NCBI GenBank assembly: GCA_002336245.1
Contig: DDDG01000003.1
Location: forward strand, 255,352-319,351
Reading direction: 5' to 3'
Source of the DNA: Flavobacteriales bacterium UBA1986
Lineage (GTDB): Bacteria > Bacteroidota > Bacteroidia > Flavobacteriales_G > Salibacteraceae
DNA length: 64,000 bases
Part shown: positions 61,224 through 64,000 of the stretch, piece after piece
Layout: every line of letters starts with the position of its first letter
How positions within the stretch are numbered: position 1 is the first letter of the stretch
The notes under the pieces: generated by a model
What the model was told of the DNA's origin: nothing
The model's database searches: none
The model's input: only the letters and a program-made list of their open reading frames with translations
Translations under genes and position numbers: made by a program

Positions 61224-64000
61224 GGATAGCCGTTACCATAATTGCCCTTTTTTCTGTAGCCTCCTCTTTTTCACAATCGATCGGCAATGAATGGATCGAT
61301 TACTCAGCTCACTACCTAAAAGTACCAATCGTAAATAAGGGAGTTTATCGCATTAGCCAAAGTCAATTTGCGAATGCACTCAGCAACATCGGACTCAATG
61401 CCACCAGCGTTGACCCGAGAAACATTCAGGTTTTTCGAGAAGGTGCTGAAATTCCAATTTTTTTCGAAGGTGACTCAGATGGTAGCTTCGACCCTGCAGA
61501 CTTCTTGCTTTTCTATGGGGAAGGAAACGACGGCAGTTTCGACAGCTTGCTCTATCCCAGTGGTCGTCACCCAAAGCCTTATTACAGCCTCTTCAACGAC
61601 ACATCAACCTACTTTATCAGCTGGTCTGGTAACACTGAAAACGCTTAGAAATACTTAGTTATACAGGCCCAAATGGAAGAACTGCAGAGCCCTTCTTCTG
61701 GAAAGAGGAGATTCTAGATTTTCACGCCAACTATCAATATGGGGAACGCAACATTTATGGATCACAGGATCCTGAATACACTGAAGGTGAAGGGTATTTT
61801 GACGGCAACCTTGGCTCGTTTGGTTATCTAGGGAATGTGACTAAGTACGTGCCAAGCAGCATGACTTATACTGCCCAGCCTTCGCTGCAGGCAGACTTTT
61901 CCACAGCATTGGTGGGTACCAGTAGAACGAAGCACATAACTGAAATCAAATACGGAAGCACCCAGAAAACAGGTGCCAATCTGAGCTATTCTCAATTTGA
62001 TCTTGTGCGTTCACAATTCAAAATGGCGGTCTCTGATTTGGGCCCTAGTACGACGGCAATTCGTTTTGAATCGAAAGCTCTACCCACCCCGCCGCCAGAT
62101 AATATTGAGCGAGCAGCCATCGGGCACATTCGTATGCTGTACCCGCATCAGGCAAACCTCAACAACCAATCCTTCATGGAATTGGTGGTTGATGCTAATA
62201 GCGATACGAGCTTCTTTGAATTGAGCTCAGCAAGCGGCACTTTTACTTGGGTTTTTGATCTCGAAAATGAGAAAACACTCGAAGTTCAACAATCGGGTAA
62301 CATCATTCGCTTTCTTGTCCCCCCGGGGCCAAAGCGAACATTGGTAGCGCACAGTTCAGCAGTCATTCAAAATGTTGGCAGCCTCAAAGCAGTTGGAACC
62401 AATGGTCTTTTCACTGATTACGCAAGCTTTCAAACCAGTGAGGCATATTTACTCGTCTGCCCACAGGCATTATACAACGGAGCTGCAGATTATGCTGCTT
62501 ATCGTCTTTCAAAGGGCTATTCACCATTGATTGCCACCATCGAAGTGCTTTACGATCAGTTTGCCTATGGAATTAATAAGCATCCGCTTGCCATTCGAAA
62601 TTTTGCTCGATTGGCAATCAATGAATTCCCTAGCCCACCAACTCAATTGTTTCTCATTGGAAAGGCAGTCAATGCTCCAATCAGTCGATTTAAGGCGAGC
62701 AACTACTACGATAACAAATTGCCAAGCTTTGGATTCCCAGCTTGCGACAACCTGTTTACCGCCGGACTTATTGGTACTACTTACGAAGCTGCTGTGCCTA
62801 CAGGTCGACTCGTTGCAAGAAGCAATCAAGACATCGCAGATTACCTCGATAAAGTCAAAACCTATGAACAGCAAATTGAAAACTTTACCGATCAGATTGA
62901 CGACCGACTGTGGATGAAGCGCATCCTTCATTTTGCAGGCGGCACAAGTGATCAAGAACAAGAACTATTTGCGAGCTACTTGCGGAATCATCGCCTAATC
63001 GCCGAAGACACATTATATGGAGGCCAAATCACGACATTCGTAAAAACCTCTTCAGCTGCTGTTCAAACTCAAATCAGCGACTCCGTTAAAATTCTCATCG
63101 ATGGTGGAACGAACCTCCTTCAGTTCTTTGGTCATGGCGCTGGGGGTCAATTGGGCTTTAGCATTGGAGACCCTGGGCTTTACGACAACTACGGCAAATA
63201 CCCCCTCTTTATAGCAAACTCATGCAATGTTGGGGATTTGCACAATGAAGAAACTGGAACTAGAACTTTAAATGAAGAATTTGTTCTCGCGAAGGACAAG
63301 GGTGCGATTGCATTCCTCTCGAGCGTTGACCAAGGATATGCTAATTATCTGCACGAATACACAACATCCTTCTATCGCAATTTTTCCAAAAATCTTTACG
63401 GAGCGACCCTCGGTGAACTAATTCAAAAAACGGTTAGAGACATTCAAAGACCCAACGCACTAGTGAAATGGACCTGTTTGGAAATCAACCTTCATGGTGA
63501 CCCCGCACTCAAATTGAATTCTCAGCCCAGAGCGGATTTGGCCATCGATGAGCGCAGCGCCAAACTTTTCCCAGAACAAATCTCCGTTGATTTAAGCTCC
63601 TTCGACCTTGAATTAACGGTCTATAATTTGGGTCGTGCCACTGCTCAAAGTTTCTAAGTTCGAGTTCACCACACAAGTGAAAACGGATGGGACACCACTT
63701 ATACAAGAAACATGGATGGCTTGAGCTACAAGGACACCTTACTCTTTCAAATAGCCTTAGATCCAAACAGCAGTTATGGCGAGAACATCTTAAGCATTGA
63801 CGTTGACCTTCCGTCGAATGCAGTTCCTGAACTCTTCGATTTGAGCAACAACCAATTGGAATACAAGTTCTACATCACCTCCGATGAATTGGTTCCTGTT
63901 TGGCCCTGAAATCATGCGGTACTTCCAAATTCAGGAATCACGCTTTCGGCTTCAACCGCCGACTTAAAAGCCTCATCTCGCTCTTATCTTATGGAGTTGG
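61220..64000 (+). pseudogene. porU2: porU2-like T9SS sortase gene with one frameshift and two stops; runs off the right edge
   Basis: It starts with GTG at 61220 (RIAVTIIALFSVASSFSQ signal). The PorU2-like N-terminus includes NEWIDYSAHYLKVPIVNKG and GSFDPADFLLFYGEGNDGSF. This frame ends with TAG at 61646-61648, but the -1 frame carries on at once as LEILSYTGPNGRTAEPFFWK, implying one lost base near 61640-61646. The main frame then meets TAA at 63655-63657 and TGA at 63907-63909, with homologous-looking sequence after both. The C25 peptidase His (FFGHGAGGQ, codon at 63133) and Cys (IANSCNVGD, codon at 63223) are intact. The 3' end is outside the window. Confidence 0.75.

Noticed and set aside
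19616..64000. In-frame stops as evidence of stop-codon reassignment
   Set aside because: All three stop codons appear at the interruptions and all three also end intact genes in this window (for example TAA for thyA, TAG at 6634, TGA at 8897), so no single codon is reassigned.
1..64000. tRNA, rRNA, riboswitch, insertion sequence or prophage
   Set aside because: Gaps between genes are short and I found no tRNA cloverleaf, transposase, integrase, phage structural gene or known riboswitch motif; a covariance-model search was not possible here.

Overview
The window reads as ordinary chromosome of a Bacteroidota, most likely a Flavobacteriales relative. The evidence is the gliding genes gldE and gldD behind mutY-ssb, several type IX secretion (T9SS) cargo proteins with C-terminal sorting domains, a PorV2/PorU2 pair, promoter-like TTG-N17..23-TAnnTTTG elements, almost no Shine-Dalgarno sequences, and MlaE/F, DUF5686 and DUF4286 genes. 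No tRNA, rRNA, insertion sequence, phage or CRISPR array was seen. Coding density is very high and many neighbouring genes overlap by a few bases.

Layout. 1-1039: three small minus-strand genes of unknown function; the last runs off the left edge into a run of 12 C. 1100-8899: an MBL hydrolase, a large propeller/barrel outer-membrane protein, a TPR/SPOR protein, thyA-folA and a lipoprotein. 8910-12240: tig-clpP-clpX. 12350-19304: marR, RND adaptor, RND pump, TolC-like channel and a 2-hydroxyacid dehydrogenase. 19616-22868: two secreted-protein genes, the first broken by two in-frame stops. 22955-30534: creD, mgtE, then a serS ... ksgA run. 30597-31392: rplU-rpmA. 31483-37742: a DMT exporter, a lone LolD-type ATPase, an SprB-repeat cargo protein and mlaE-mlaF. 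37840-41597: a tiny lipoprotein, SprT-like protease, manC, fumC, a tiny membrane protein and an ArsC-like protein. 41668-45594: a giant Ig-repeat T9SS type B protein. 45596-49620: HU, TPR, a 30-residue basic protein, rng, recX and prfB in one minus-strand run. 49747-53199: mutY-ssb-gldE-gldD. 53162-60022: ctaA, a heavy-metal-domain lipoprotein, tatC, a DUF5686 protein, lptB, purS, pssA. 60138-64000: porV2 and a damaged porU2.

How the genes fit together. Most are housekeeping: protein folding and turnover, translation, DNA repair, nucleotide synthesis and envelope building. The accessory theme is cell-surface display through T9SS: four proteins carry sorting domains, and PorV2/PorU2 are machinery homologues.

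The most notable signals are: (i) five coding lesions confined to two secretion-related genes while about fifty other genes look intact; (ii) a zinc ribbon joined to a T9SS sorting domain with no signal peptide; (iii) a textbook +1 programmed frameshift in prfB in a lineage that otherwise shows little Shine-Dalgarno use; (iv) three very small genes (30, 48 and 56 residues); and (v) promoter -7 boxes lying only 4-6 bases before start codons. I found no clearly new multi-gene system.
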